A stretch of 64,000 bases of DNA, from contig JAKUQS010000004.1 in NCBI GenBank assembly GCA_022451485.1, forward strand, positions 62,001-126,000. The letters run 5' to 3'. This document shows, piece after piece, positions 63,906-64,000 of this stretch; the stretch's first letter is position 1, and each line of letters starts with the position of its first letter. Both the position numbers and the translations under genes were made by a program. Origin of the DNA: Gammaproteobacteria bacterium. GTDB taxonomy: Bacteria > Pseudomonadota > Gammaproteobacteria > Arenicellales > UBA868. The notes under the pieces were generated by a model, which searched no databases, was not told where the DNA came from, and saw only the letters and a program-made list of their open reading frames with translations.

Positions 63906-64000
63906 TCAGTCAGTTAACATCATCTCGACGCGAGTGAGGAGGTGTTCTCTGAGGGAGTCCGGCGAGGCCGCGAGCAATACATCGCTTGCAAACGCCTTAA
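63906..64000 (-). CDS. sufD: C-terminus of SufD (cut by window edge)
   Basis: The last 31 codons before a TGA at 63906-63908 read KAFASDVLLAASPDSLREH followed by LLTRVEMMLTD. This resembles the C-terminal tail of SufB/SufD proteins (a helical FxxEVL ... LRExL pattern), and the position just ahead of sufS is where sufD belongs. Too short for certainty. Confidence 0.6.
   Translation of the reverse strand, partial: KAFASDVLLAASPDSLREHLLTRVEMMLTD

Overview
The window looks like chromosome of a free-living, sulfur-oxidising gammaproteobacterium. The evidence is conserved gene order: mlaFEDCB-ibaG, kdsD-lptCAB-rpoN-ptsN, leuS-lptE-holA-proA-nadD-rsfS-rlmH-rng and miaB-phoH-ybeY-corC-lnt are all gammaproteobacterial neighbourhoods. 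The middle 21 kb is a dissimilatory sulfur-oxidation locus. I cannot name the genus. I saw no rRNA, tRNA, insertion sequence, prophage or CRISPR array.

Layout. 0-3.7 kb (minus): grxD (cut by the window edge), ibaG and the inner-membrane/periplasmic part of the Mla lipid-transport system. 3.9-11.5 kb (plus): kdsD, lptC, an unusual lptA fused to two SH3-like domains, lptB, rpoN, ptsN, an HPr, PTS enzyme I and a tiny S24-like protein. 11.5-14.3 kb (minus): a NarX/NarL-like two-component pair and a PLP-dependent D-amino-acid lyase. 14.7-27.0 kb (minus): a complete oxidative-type dsr operon, dsrABEFHCMKLJOPNR. 27.3-29.8 kb (plus): a four-gene cassette divergent from dsrA, made of a TauD-like dioxygenase, a Cas6-like protein with no CRISPR nearby, and two small unknown proteins. 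29.8-34.0 kb (minus): soxXYZA, a terminator, soxB and a small unknown gene. 34.2-46 kb: a BepA-like protease, tusA, then housekeeping genes back to leuS. 46-64 kb (minus): cfa, an AI-2E-type permease, osmC/trpC/trpG/trpE/gph/rpe, a Do-type protease, a 5'-nucleotidase, lnt-corC-ybeY-phoH-miaB and a SUF iron-sulfur operon whose sufD is cut by the window edge.

How it works together. SoxXA, SoxYZ and SoxB start thiosulfate oxidation in the periplasm. No soxCD is present here, so the sulfane sulfur is expected to go to stored sulfur and then to the cytoplasm. There TusA, DsrEFH and DsrC carry it to DsrAB, which oxidises it to sulfite. DsrL and the membrane complex DsrMKJOP handle the electrons, DsrN makes siroheme amide, and SUF supplies Fe-S clusters.

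The most intriguing part is the unexplained cassette between dsr and sox, especially its Cas6-like protein. Other oddities are the LptA-SH3 fusion, operons lacking kdsC and trpD, a stacked hairpin between soxA and soxB, and heavy use of GTG/TTG starts overlapping the previous stop codon.
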